Positions 10,075 to 18,090 of a DNA stretch of 34,681 bases are shown here, one piece after another; the first letter of the stretch is position 1; each line of letters opens with the position of its first letter. Below the pieces are notes generated by a model. That model saw nothing but the letters and a program-made list of their open reading frames with translations. It did not search any database and was not told the origin of the DNA. The translations under genes and the position numbers were made by a program. Source of the stretch: an uncultured Ruminococcus sp. (GTDB lineage Bacteria; Bacillota; Clostridia; Oscillospirales; Acutalibacteraceae); the NCBI GenBank assembly GCA_902792105.1, contig CADAYK010000023.1:1-34681 (forward strand), given 5' to 3'.

Positions 10075-11817
10075 TTATTTGCCCTCCTCTGTTTCTGTCT
10101 TGCTGTTTCCGAGACCTTCTTCAATTCCGCGGTCACAGATACTTATGGTTTGATTGTAATAATTTGAAAGCTCACTTTCATTATTCTTGTATTGTTTAAG
10201 ACTTTTGATTCTCTCGGTTGCAGCTTTAATCTTTTGAAGTGCTGCTTTATATGACGCGTCATCAACGTTGCTGAGACTCCACATATCGGCAACATTGTCG
10301 TAAATTTCAGACGCCACAAAGTTGTACATTCGCAAAGCTATAAGAGTATTGGTCTCTTTGGCGATATCGGTATCAATAAGACCGACAAGGTCTGACCAGT
10401 ATTGGTCGCTGTCGTATTCTACTTCTGTACCCTGAAACTTTCCTACGTCGCCGTAGTTTGCGGATATAACGTGAAGAAGCTCAACCTTTCTTTGATTTTT
10501 CTCAGCGATCTGACCTGAGTCAAGAGCTGTTTTAAACCAAATTTCCGATGATTTGATACCGGTACCCGATGTACCTGTTTTTCGTTCAAAGTTGAAAAAC
10601 ACTCTTTCCGCTAAAGGAATTACAAAACTGTTAATGTAATCGTATTCCGATTTTGCCTTTAATTTATCACGGTGCATGGAATTAAGGGTTTCAAGATTTG
10701 AATACTCTTCGACGGATAACACCTTATCATTAAGGTAAACATCTATAAGCATTTTATAGGCTTCAACATTTGAGGGGTCAACGTTGATCGCCTTCATAAG
10801 CGAATCTTCGGCTTTCTGCTTTTCTTCTTCTGTAATGGAAGCATTCAAATTACTGCTTGCAACCGGCCTTGCCTCTTCAATAAGAGAATCATAGGTTTGC
10901 GTAGCGGTCATTCCCTTTGCGATAACAAATCCGACTGAGGCGACAGCCATAACAAGTGTCAGGATGATTGTGGTTATGAACATCCTCCACTTAATATTTT
11001 GCTTACGTTCTGTTTCGTCATCAAGCTCCCTGTAGTGATCAAGGGCGTACAGAACCTCCGCGCAGGACTGATAACGGTCGTCGGGGTTCCTTTGGGTACA
11101 TTTAAGGATAATACGTTCAAGTCCCGAGGACAGCGCAGGGTTCCACTGGCGGATAGGACGCATTTCATAAGGGTATACGCTCGGGTTGTGTCCCGTAACG
11201 AGGTGGTACATTGTCGCGCCGAGGCAATAGATGTCGGTGCGCGCGTCGGTTTGACCGTGGCCGCCGTATTGCTCAGGAGCCGCGTAGCCCTGGGTACCGA
11301 GACAGGTTGTGTCCTCAACGCTGGTGGACTTGAATTCTCTCGCCGTACCGAAGTCTATAAGGGAAATCTTTCCGTCAGGCTTAAGCATTACGTTTGCGGG
11401 CTTCATATCACGGTAGATGATCGGAGGCTTGCGGGAATGAAGATAGCCCAAAACATCGCAGAGCTGTTTTGACCACTCGATAACGTCATCCTGACTTTGC
11501 GCGCCGTTTTCAAGCGCTGCCTTAAGCGAGTTACCCTCGATGTAGTCCATTACAATAAGGAAGGTTCCGTCGCCGTCGATAACGTCGATAATACTTGGGA
11601 GGTTAGGGTGATTGAAGCGTTTTAAAAGCTCGGTTTCTACAATCAGATTTTGCTTAACGACCTCGTAGTTTTGAACGCCGTCCTTTCGAACTTCTTTAAT
11701 CGCCCAAATTTTATTTGCCTTTTCGTTTACCGCCTGGTAAACTACGCTCATTCCGCCACTTCCCACTACACGCAAGATTCTATACTTGCCGTCTACCAAT
11801 GAACCAATTTCAAGCAT
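10075..11817 (-). CDS. Transmembrane Ser/Thr protein kinase (PknB-like kinase domain, TPR-like extracellular region)
   Basis: 580 residues. The kinase domain spans about 12-265 with an intact glycine loop (GSGGMSVVY, 19-27), beta-3 Lys41 (AIKE), catalytic loop YRDMKPAN with Asp137, DFG at 155-157 and APE at 180-182, so it should be active. Tyr replaces the His of HRD. The activation loop holds several Thr (T165, T170, T171, T175) for autophosphorylation. One TM segment (about 278-300) leads to an extracellular helical region with TPR-like text (AEDSLMKAINVDPSNVEAYKML). There are no PASTA repeats, unlike classic PrkC/PknB. It follows the PP2C gene by 10 nt with GGAGG before the ATG, a usual kinase-phosphatase pairing. 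Its probable substrates are the ETxVL Thr residues of its neighbours; this is inference. Confidence 0.93.
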   Translation of the reverse strand: MLEIGSLVDGKYRILRVVGSGGMSVVYQAVNEKANKIWAIKEVRKDGVQNYEVVKQNLIVETELLKRFNHPNLPSIIDVIDGDGTFLIVMDYIEGNSLKAALENGAQSQDDVIEWSKQLCDVLGYLHSRKPPIIYRDMKPANVMLKPDGKISLIDFGTAREFKSTSVEDTTCLGTQGYAAPEQYGGHGQTDARTDIYCLGATMYHLVTGHNPSVYPYEMRPIRQWNPALSSGLERIILKCTQRNPDDRYQSCAEVLYALDHYRELDDETERKQNIKWRMFITTIILTLVMAVASVGFVIAKGMTATQTYDSLIEEARPVASSNLNASITEEEKQKAEDSLMKAINVDPSNVEAYKMLIDVYLNDKVLSVEEYSNLETLNSMHRDKLKAKSEYDYINSFVIPLAERVFFNFERKTGTSGTGIKSSEIWFKTALDSGQIAEKNQRKVELLHVISANYGDVGKFQGTEVEYDSDQYWSDLVGLIDTDIAKETNTLIALRMYNFVASEIYDNVADMWSLSNVDDASYKAALQKIKAATERIKSLKQYKNNESELSNYYNQTISICDRGIEEGLGNSKTETEEGK

Positions 11818-11827
11818 AAAATCCCTC

Positions 11828-12595
11828 CTAAACAGTTTTTACAAGAGCAACGGTAATGTTGTCGCGTTCCATTCTTTGCTTGTTTAGCTCGACAAGGAAA
11901 ACTTCCTTTTGAAGCATTACCTTTTCATTAACAAGCACTCCCGGATTCATACTGTGAAAAATTTCCTGTTCCGAGATCACATGACGGAACCCGTCCGAGC
12001 AAAGCATAAACACCTGATTCGGTTTGCACTTTCCTGTTAAAAATTCGGGATCGATAAAGGTGCTTGCGCCTATGCACTGTAAAAGAACGCTTCGCTGCGG
12101 GCTTTTCATGGCCTGTTCGTATGTCATTCTGCCCAATTCCATTTCACGCTGTACAAACGTTTGATCCTTTGTCAAACAATATACGCCGTCTGTAATACAA
12201 TAAACGCGTGAGTCGCCGATATTGATGATGTAATACTGGTCGCCGATTATCATTAACGCAACAAGGGTTGTGCCAAGGCTTACACCGTGCTTTTTCCCGT
12301 AATCGCAAATTTTATCATTGCACGAAAAAACGATTTGTTCCCATGATTCATGAATAGCGTCGCTGATTTTACCCGACGTGAGAACCATGGGAAACTCTTT
12401 TTCAAACCAATTTGCAAATGCGTTAACAACAGCAGAACTGGCGACCTCACCTTTAGCAAGGCCGCCCATTCCATCACATATAACAGTCAGCAATACGCGT
12501 CCCAATTCAGTCTCAGCCTCCATAACGAGGGCTGAGTCCTGATTGGTGTCTTTTCTTATACCGATATCGGTATGTACTGCTGTTAAATAATTCAT
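11828..12595 (-). CDS. PP2C-family Ser/Thr protein phosphatase
   Basis: 255 residues, the usual length of bacterial Stp/PrpC phosphatases. The metal-binding motifs are all present: RKDTNQDS near residue 15, CDGMGG near 40, GTTLVAL followed by NIGDSRVY near 110-130, LCSDGF near 200 and RDNITVALV at the C-terminus. It is a soluble Mn/Mg-dependent phosphatase that should remove phosphate from the kinase encoded directly downstream and from its substrates. The ATG has AGGGG upstream. It lies between the FHA protease gene (18-nt gap) and the kinase gene (10-nt gap), so all three are surely co-transcribed. Confidence 0.95.
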   Translation of the reverse strand: MNYLTAVHTDIGIRKDTNQDSALVMEAETELGRVLLTVICDGMGGLAKGEVASSAVVNAFANWFEKEFPMVLTSGKISDAIHESWEQIVFSCNDKICDYGKKHGVSLGTTLVALMIIGDQYYIINIGDSRVYCITDGVYCLTKDQTFVQREMELGRMTYEQAMKSPQRSVLLQCIGASTFIDPEFLTGKCKPNQVFMLCSDGFRHVISEQEIFHSMNPGVLVNEKVMLQKEVFLVELNKQRMERDNITVALVKTV

Positions 12596-12613
12596 AATCC
12601 CCTCTTGTGAACA

Positions 12614-14167
12614 TTAACCTATGAATTCAAATTCTTCGTCTGAAATCTTGATTTTATCTCCCGGTGAAAGCACGACTTCCTGATTGGGAGTAAGCTTTGT
12701 TCCGTTGATATAAGTGCAGTTGGTTGAACCGAGATCGGAAAGATAGCATCTGCCGGATCTTACTCTGATTCTTGCGTGTGTGCGGCTTACGGAATTGTTG
12801 TCGCTGATGCAATAGCTTACTTTTCTTCTTTCCTTACCGATAATAAAATCAGATCTGTCGATGTTTATAGTTTCGTTGTTTCTTCTTCTCTTCATTTTGA
12901 AGCCGCCGGTCTGACCGCCGAGAACGCTTGTTTCTCCTTCGCCGCCGTTAAGAACCGTTGTTTCACTCGCGCCTTCCGCAGGTACCACGGGATTAGGTCT
13001 TGCGGGAGTGTAGGGCGGAACAGGAGGCTGAGCTGCGGGTCCGTTAACGCCGGGATATCCTCCGGGAGGATTCATACCGTTGAAGCTCGGGGTTCGGGAA
13101 GCTGCGCTCTTTTCTTTATCTTTCTTTTTCTTTCCGCTGAATATGATAATGAGAATAACAATGATTATTACTGCAATAACAACCGCAATAGCAATGATAA
13201 TAATAAGCTTTATGTCGGGACCGTTGCTGTTATTATTATTTGTTCCTCCGAACGCTGTGGGATCGGTAACCGCCTGTGTAGTTGCGGGAGCAACTGTTGT
13301 TTCTACGGCTTCGGAGGTCTCGCCAACTGTTGTTTCCTCGGTATTTGTACCGGTTCCGTTCACCTTTGAATATTCATATCCGAGGTCATCAAACACGGCG
13401 AGAATTTGATCGGTTTCAATTGCTCTGAAATAGTTTGATGAGGAATTGCTCGCCTTGTCCTGATAAAGGTTAATACCTATTACCTGACCGCTTTCATTAA
13501 CCAAGGGGCCGCCCGAAGCGCCGTTAGCGATGATTGCGTCGTGCATAAAATACTTAACGCCGTCGGTTGTTGTTTTACTTGTTATTGTACTGGTAGATAC
13601 AGACATTTGGTCATTGGAATAGGTCTTGCTGTCCTGAAGCATTCCGGTGAGTGTCGGGAAACCGAGGGTTGAAATATTATCGGTGACCTCGGAGTCCGCG
13701 CTTGAACCGAAGGTAACAGAAGGTCTTGTAATATTCTCGTCAAGCTTTAAGATAGCGTAATCCTGTTTTACCATGATTTTTTTGATAGTTGCGGGAACGG
13801 GAGCACCGCCGTTAACGAGAACTTCAATTTTCTTTCCGTTCTTTTCACGGTCAAACTTATGGCCGTTTCCGTAGGTTTTCTTGGTATACTCAACTATCTC
13901 GTTGCCCTCAAAAATGTGAGCGCAGGTCAAAACGGTTGAAGAATTAACTACAAAGCAGCTGCCGCTTGAAACGACAATTTCATCTGACTTGTCGGGCTGG
14001 TACTGCATTCTGATTTGAAGAACGCTGTCCATGCATTTTTTTACGCCCTCGCTTGTTTCTGCCGATGCCGACGGAAGCGCCGCGAAAACAGTAACCGCCA
14101 AAAGAATTGCAGCCAGTATGATACCGGATAAACGCCTGCCGGGTTTAAAATTTGTTTTTGAACTCAT
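12614..14167 (-). CDS. Membrane-anchored trypsin-like serine protease with cytosolic ETxVL motifs and FHA domain
   Basis: 517 residues from the ATG at 14167, chosen because GGAGG lies 8 nt upstream (another ATG 6 nt earlier is too close to it). Order: signal/anchor segment (about 13-36); trypsin/HtrA-like domain with His84 (TCAHIF), Asp136 (QDYAIL) and Ser218 (NGASGGPLV), so the catalytic triad is intact; T/E-rich linker; TM (about 320-343) followed by KKKKDKEK; proline-rich linker; two motifs ETTVL (402-406) and ETSVL (412-416); FHA domain (about 433-517) with GKERRKVSY, NSVSRTHA and GSTNCTYINGT. The protease should face outward and the FHA inward. The two Thr motifs just before the FHA could bind it in cis or trans once phosphorylated, as in GarA. 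First gene of the kinase operon. No PDZ domain is seen. Confidence 0.92.
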   Translation of the reverse strand: MSSKTNFKPGRRLSGIILAAILLAVTVFAALPSASAETSEGVKKCMDSVLQIRMQYQPDKSDEIVVSSGSCFVVNSSTVLTCAHIFEGNEIVEYTKKTYGNGHKFDREKNGKKIEVLVNGGAPVPATIKKIMVKQDYAILKLDENITRPSVTFGSSADSEVTDNISTLGFPTLTGMLQDSKTYSNDQMSVSTSTITSKTTTDGVKYFMHDAIIANGASGGPLVNESGQVIGINLYQDKASNSSSNYFRAIETDQILAVFDDLGYEYSKVNGTGTNTEETTVGETSEAVETTVAPATTQAVTDPTAFGGTNNNNSNGPDIKLIIIIAIAVVIAVIIIVILIIIFSGKKKKDKEKSAASRTPSFNGMNPPGGYPGVNGPAAQPPVPPYTPARPNPVVPAEGASETTVLNGGEGETSVLGGQTGGFKMKRRRNNETINIDRSDFIIGKERRKVSYCISDNNSVSRTHARIRVRSGRCYLSDLGSTNCTYINGTKLTPNQEVVLSPGDKIKISDEEFEFIG

Positions 14168-14233
14168 GTTCATTTCCTCCTGATTTTTATTTTTATGCGA
14201 ATTTATGCCAAAAAACGCATTTATTACCAAAAT

Positions 14234-14247
14234 AGTATATTTATACT
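14234..14247. promoter_or_regulatory. Inverted repeat, possible operator
   Basis: AGTATA and TATACT are separated by 2 nt. The element lies in the 5' leader of the kinase operon, about 20-30 nt downstream of the -10 box. The binding protein is unknown, and a chance palindrome in AT-rich DNA is possible. Confidence 0.35.
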
Positions 14248-14266
14248 CATTCTATTCTACTTGTTA

Positions 14267-14295
14267 ATTTTATAATATTTTTTGGATTTTGTCAA
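14267..14295 (-). promoter_or_regulatory. Sigma-A promoter of the FHA/PP2C/kinase operon
   Basis: On the minus strand TTGACA (14290-14295) and TAAAAT (14267-14272) are separated by exactly 17 nt, a near-consensus housekeeping promoter. It lies about 100 nt upstream of the FHA protease ATG. Confidence 0.75.
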
Positions 14296-14463
14296 TCAAA
14301 AAATTTATTTCTTCTATAAATATCTTGTAATATCTTAATGTTTTTTGTAGTAAAAAGCCAAAAAACGGAATTTTCACGGACTTTATCCATTTTAAAATCT
14401 TGAGTTTTCGAAAAAAATCAAAAAATTTCGCCAAAACACTTTATTATTTATCATGTTTTGTGA

Positions 14464-14469
14464 TATAAT
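14464..14469 (+). promoter_or_regulatory. -10 box of the DUF1846 gene
   Basis: A perfect TATAAT lies 40 nt before the ATG. No good -35 box is present at the right distance (only TTATTA or TTTATT), so the promoter call is tentative. Confidence 0.45.
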
Positions 14470-14509
14470 ATCAAAGTATTTGTGTTTGGAATATAGGAGG
14501 TTCATAAAA

Positions 14510-15991
14510 ATGAAAATAGGGTTTGATAATAATAAATATCTTGAAACCCAGTCACAACACATCAGGGACAGGATCTCCGAATTCGGCGACAAGCTTTATC
14601 TGGAATTCGGCGGAAAACTGTTTGACGATTATCACGCTTCGCGCGTTTTGCCGGGATTTAAACCGGATTCAAAGCTTCAGATGCTTATGCAGCTTAAAGA
14701 CGACGCGGAAATTGTGATAGTTATAAATGCCGACGACATCGAGAAAAACAAGGTCAGGGGCGATTTGGGAATTACATATGACCTTGACGTTTTCAGGCTT
14801 ATTGATTTGTTTCGCAGCCGCGGTCTTTTTGTTCCGTCGGTTGTGCTTACTCGCTTTGCCGATCAGTCTGCCACGGTCAACTTTGAAAAGCATTTGACCG
14901 AAAACGGTATTAAGGTTTATCATCACTACTCTATCCCCAATTATCCTACAGACATTGAACTGATCGTCAGCGATAACGGCTACGGCAAGAACGACTATGT
15001 GGAAACCACGCGCCGTCTTGTTGTCGTTACGGCTCCCGGTCCGGGCTCGGGCAAGATGGCGGTTTGCCTTTCGCAGCTTTACCATGAGCACAAGCACGGT
15101 GTTCAGGCAGGATACGCTAAGTTTGAAACCTTCCCGATTTGGAACCTGCCGTTAAAGCACCCTGTTAACGTGGCTTATGAAGCCGCTACCGCCGATTTGA
15201 ACGACGTAAATATGATTGACCCGTTCCACCTTGAGGCTTACGGAAAAACCACAGTTAACTACAACCGAGATATCGAGATTTTCCCTGTGCTCAACACTAT
15301 GTTCGAGCTTATTTTGGGCGAATCTCCTTACAAGTCGCCAACCGACATGGGCGTTAACATGGCAGGAAACTGTATAATTGACAACGACGCTGTGTGCGCC
15401 GCTGCCAATCAGGAAATAATCCGCCGCTATTACTTAGCGCTGTCAAACCGGAAAAAGGGCATCGGAAATCCCGATGAAGCATACAAAATAGGGCTTTTGA
15501 TGAAACAGAGCAAGCTTACAATTGCCGACAGAGCTGTTGTGGCTCCGGCGCTTGAGAAAGCCGAACAGACCGGAGCGCCTGCCGCTGCCATTGAGCTTAA
15601 CGACGGTACAATTATAACCGGAAAGACCACAAATCTGCTCGGTGCTTGCTCGGCAATGCTGATAAACGCGTTAAAGCACCTTGCCCGTATTCCCAAGGAA
15701 GTCGATATTATTGACGCGTCGGTTATTGAACCCATACAAAAGCTTAAGGTCGAAAGCTTCGGCTCGGTAAACCCCAGACTTCACACCGACGAGATTTTAA
15801 TTGCGCTTTCGATGTCGGCTATTACAAATCCGACGGCTAAAACAGCGATGGAAAAGCTTCACGAGCTGCGTGATACCGAGGCTCACGCCACGGTAATTTT
15901 GTCCGAAACCGACACCCGCACCCTTAAAAAGCTCGGCATTCGCGTTACGACCGAGCCTGCCTATGAAACTGAAAGGCTGTACAGAAAATAA
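14510..15991 (+). CDS. DUF1846 family protein
   Basis: 493 residues from the ATG at 14510, which has AGGAGG 9 nt upstream; earlier in-frame starts lack a ribosome site. The length and the text (KIGFDNNKYLETQSQHI at the start, VVVTAPGPGSGKMAVCLSQ near 190, TDMGVNMAGNCI near 285, EIIRRYY near 305) match PF08903/DUF1846, a conserved, soluble, cytosolic family common in Firmicutes. Its biochemical role is not established as far as I know. The GPGSGK stretch looks like a phosphate-binding loop. Monocistronic: a TATAAT lies at 14464-14469 and a strong terminator follows. A confident family call but no function. Confidence 0.9.
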   Translation: MKIGFDNNKYLETQSQHIRDRISEFGDKLYLEFGGKLFDDYHASRVLPGFKPDSKLQMLMQLKDDAEIVIVINADDIEKNKVRGDLGITYDLDVFRLIDLFRSRGLFVPSVVLTRFADQSATVNFEKHLTENGIKVYHHYSIPNYPTDIELIVSDNGYGKNDYVETTRRLVVVTAPGPGSGKMAVCLSQLYHEHKHGVQAGYAKFETFPIWNLPLKHPVNVAYEAATADLNDVNMIDPFHLEAYGKTTVNYNRDIEIFPVLNTMFELILGESPYKSPTDMGVNMAGNCIIDNDAVCAAANQEIIRRYYLALSNRKKGIGNPDEAYKIGLLMKQSKLTIADRAVVAPALEKAEQTGAPAAAIELNDGTIITGKTTNLLGACSAMLINALKHLARIPKEVDIIDASVIEPIQKLKVESFGSVNPRLHTDEILIALSMSAITNPTAKTAMEKLHELRDTEAHATVILSETDTRTLKKLGIRVTTEPAYETERLYRK

Positions 15992-16063
15992 TTGCATTGA
16001 TATCTTTTTACAGCAAAACAAAGCTGTATCAGTTGCTTATATAATGTTAAAATAATAAGATAA

Positions 16064-16098
16064 GGCGTAAGTCCGGCATAACGGGCTTGCGTCTTTTT
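16064..16098 (+). terminator. Rho-independent terminator after the DUF1846 gene
   Basis: A 12-bp stem with some G-T pairs (16064-16075 with 16082-16093), a 6-nt loop, then TTTTT. It lies 70 nt downstream of the DUF1846 stop. Confidence 0.85.
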
Positions 16099-16169
16099 GT
16101 GTTGAATATGAAAAACGTCTTAACTGTTGAAAACGCAAAAAAATAATCCGTAAAATTTTATAAAATTGA

Positions 16170-16198
16170 TTGATTATATCAACTGTTTATGTTATGAT
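16170..16198 (+). promoter_or_regulatory. Promoter of the flavodiiron gene with overlapping palindrome
   Basis: TTGATT (16170-16175) and TATGAT (16193-16198) are separated by 17 nt. The -35 box is part of the palindrome TTGAT-TAT-ATCAA (16170-16182), which could bind a redox or nitrosative-stress regulator. It is one base short of the FNR/CRP-type TTGAT-N4-ATCAA site, so the regulator is not assigned. Confidence 0.5.
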
Positions 16199-16241
16199 AT
16201 TTACAAAGATGCAGCTTGCTGCAATAAAACGGAGGATAATT

Positions 16242-18032
16242 ATGAACGTTACACAGGATATTCGTTACATAGGCGTTAACGACCATAAAATTGACCTTTT
16301 TGAAGGTCAGTATATTGTGCCCAACGGCATGGCTTACAACTCTTATGTAATTATCGACGACAAAATCGCGGTTATGGACACCGTTGACCGGAACTTTACC
16401 CACGAATGGCTTAATAACCTTGAGGATGCTTTGGACGGCAAAAAGCCTGACTATCTGATCGTTCAGCATATGGAGCCCGACCATTCGGCAAACATCAAAA
16501 ACTTTATGAACAATTATCCCGAAGCCACCATTGTTTCGTCTGCAAAGGCATTTACAATGATGCAGAACTTTTTCGGCACGGCGTTTGAGGACAGACAGAT
16601 CGTGATCAAAGAGGGCGACACACTTGAGCTCGGAAAACACGTGCTTAACTTTGTTGCAGCGCCTATGGTTCACTGGCCGGAGGTCATGGTAACCTACGAC
16701 AGCACCGACAAGGTTCTTTTCTCGGCTGACGGCTTCGGAAAATTCGGCGCTCTTGACGTTGACGAGGACTGGGCTTGCGAGGCAAGACGTTATTACATAG
16801 GTATCGTAGGAAAATACGGCGCTCAGGTGCAGAACCTTCTTAAAAAAGCCGCTAATCTTGATATTCAGATAATTTGCCCGCTTCACGGACCGGTTCTTAA
16901 GGAAAACCTCGGATATTACCTTGGTCTTTACAACACATGGTCAAGCTATTCGGTTGAAAGCGACGGCATTATGATCGCCTATACCTCGGTTTACGGCAAC
17001 ACCAAAAAGGCTGTTGAGATCCTCGCCGAGAAGCTCAGGATCAAGGGCTGCCCCAAGGTTGTCGTTAACGACCTTGCGCGCTGCGATATGGCGGAGGCTG
17101 TTGAGGACGCTTTCCGTTACGGAAGGATCGTTCTTGCCACAACCACCTATAACGCCGATATCTTCCCGTTCATGCGCGAGTTTATCAACCACCTTACAGA
17201 GCGCAATTTCCAAAACAAAACTATTGGTCTGATCGAAAACGGATCATGGGCTCCGCTTGCCGCAAAAACAATGCGCAAAATGCTTGAAGGCTGCAAAAAC
17301 ATTACTTACACCGACAACACCGTTAAGATCATGTCGGCGCTCAACGACCAGAGCAGCGAACAGCTTGAAAAGCTTGCAGACGAGCTGTGCATGGATTATC
17401 TTGCCCAGCACGACGAAACAGCCAACAAAAACGACCTGTCAGCGCTGTTCAACATCGGCTACGGCTTGTATGTTGTTACGTCAAACGACGGCAAAAAGGA
17501 CAACGGTCTTATTGTTAACACCGTTACCCAGGTAACAAACTCGCCGAACCGTGTTGCCGTTTGCATTAACAAGCAAAATTATTCGCACCATGTTATCAAA
17601 AACACCGGCATTATGAACGTTAACTGCCTGTCGGTTGAAGCGCCGTTCAGCGTGTTTGAGAACTTTGGCTTCCAGAGCGGCAGAAACGTTGACAAGTTTG
17701 CCGACTGCACTCCCCTGCGTTCGGACAACGGACTTGTTTTCCTGCCCAAATACATCAACAGCTTTATGTCGCTGAAGGTTGAGGATTACATTGACCTTGA
17801 CACCCACGGAATGTTTATTTGCAGCGTTACCGAGGCAAGAGTTGTGTCCGACAAGGAGACAATGACCTACACCTACTATCAGAACAACGTTAAACCAAAG
17901 CCCGAAACAGAAGGCAAGAAGGGCTGGGTCTGCAAGGTTTGCGGATATATTTATGAAGGCGACGAGCTTCCCGACGATTTCATTTGTCCGCTTTGCAAGC
18001 ACGGCGTAGCAGATTTTGAACCGATCGAATAA
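16242..18032 (+). CDS. Flavodiiron protein fused to flavin reductase and rubredoxin (FprA-like)
   Basis: 596 residues from the ATG at 16242, with GGAGG 6 nt upstream. Module order: metallo-beta-lactamase-like diiron domain (1-240) with ligands H76, E78, D80, H144, D163 and H215; flavodoxin domain (about 242-390) with the FMN loop TSVYGNT; flavin-reductase-like domain (about 400-550); C-terminal rubredoxin (560-596) with Cys at 564, 567, 582 and 585. Flavodiiron proteins reduce O2 to water or NO to N2O in the cytosol of anaerobes. Here the electron chain from a reduced flavin/NAD(P)H through rubredoxin to FMN and the diiron site may be contained in one polypeptide. The rubredoxin is short-spaced (C-x2-C-x14-C-x2-C, as in rubrerythrins, against about 29 in ordinary rubredoxins). 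Monocistronic, with its own promoter and terminator. Confidence 0.95.
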   Translation: MNVTQDIRYIGVNDHKIDLFEGQYIVPNGMAYNSYVIIDDKIAVMDTVDRNFTHEWLNNLEDALDGKKPDYLIVQHMEPDHSANIKNFMNNYPEATIVSSAKAFTMMQNFFGTAFEDRQIVIKEGDTLELGKHVLNFVAAPMVHWPEVMVTYDSTDKVLFSADGFGKFGALDVDEDWACEARRYYIGIVGKYGAQVQNLLKKAANLDIQIICPLHGPVLKENLGYYLGLYNTWSSYSVESDGIMIAYTSVYGNTKKAVEILAEKLRIKGCPKVVVNDLARCDMAEAVEDAFRYGRIVLATTTYNADIFPFMREFINHLTERNFQNKTIGLIENGSWAPLAAKTMRKMLEGCKNITYTDNTVKIMSALNDQSSEQLEKLADELCMDYLAQHDETANKNDLSALFNIGYGLYVVTSNDGKKDNGLIVNTVTQVTNSPNRVAVCINKQNYSHHVIKNTGIMNVNCLSVEAPFSVFENFGFQSGRNVDKFADCTPLRSDNGLVFLPKYINSFMSLKVEDYIDLDTHGMFICSVTEARVVSDKETMTYTYYQNNVKPKPETEGKKGWVCKVCGYIYEGDELPDDFICPLCKHGVADFEPIE

Positions 18033-18050
18033 AACAAAATGATATTTAAA

Positions 18051-18085
18051 ACGGCTGTCACGCAAACGCGCGGCAGCCGTGTTTT
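18051..18085. terminator. Bidirectional terminator between the flavodiiron and anti-sigma genes
   Basis: A 12-bp stem with one mismatch (18051-18062 with 18069-18080), followed by GTTTTT on the plus strand and by TTTAAAT on the minus strand. It ends the flavodiiron gene and the convergent anti-sigma-like gene. Confidence 0.8.
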
Positions 18086-18090
18086 TCTGC

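Larger units (their letters stand above)
14168..14509. other. AT-rich divergent intergenic region
   Basis: This 342-nt gap separates the kinase operon (minus) from the DUF1846 gene (plus). It holds the promoter at 14267-14295 for the minus operon, an inverted repeat AGTATA/TATACT at 14234-14247 downstream of the expected start of transcription, and a TATAAT at 14464-14469 that can serve the DUF1846 gene. I see no coding potential in 14296-14460. Confidence 0.7.

Noticed and set aside
16170..16182. FNR/CRP binding site in front of the flavodiiron gene
   Set aside because: The palindrome has a 3-nt centre where 4 nt are required; kept only as an unassigned inverted repeat.
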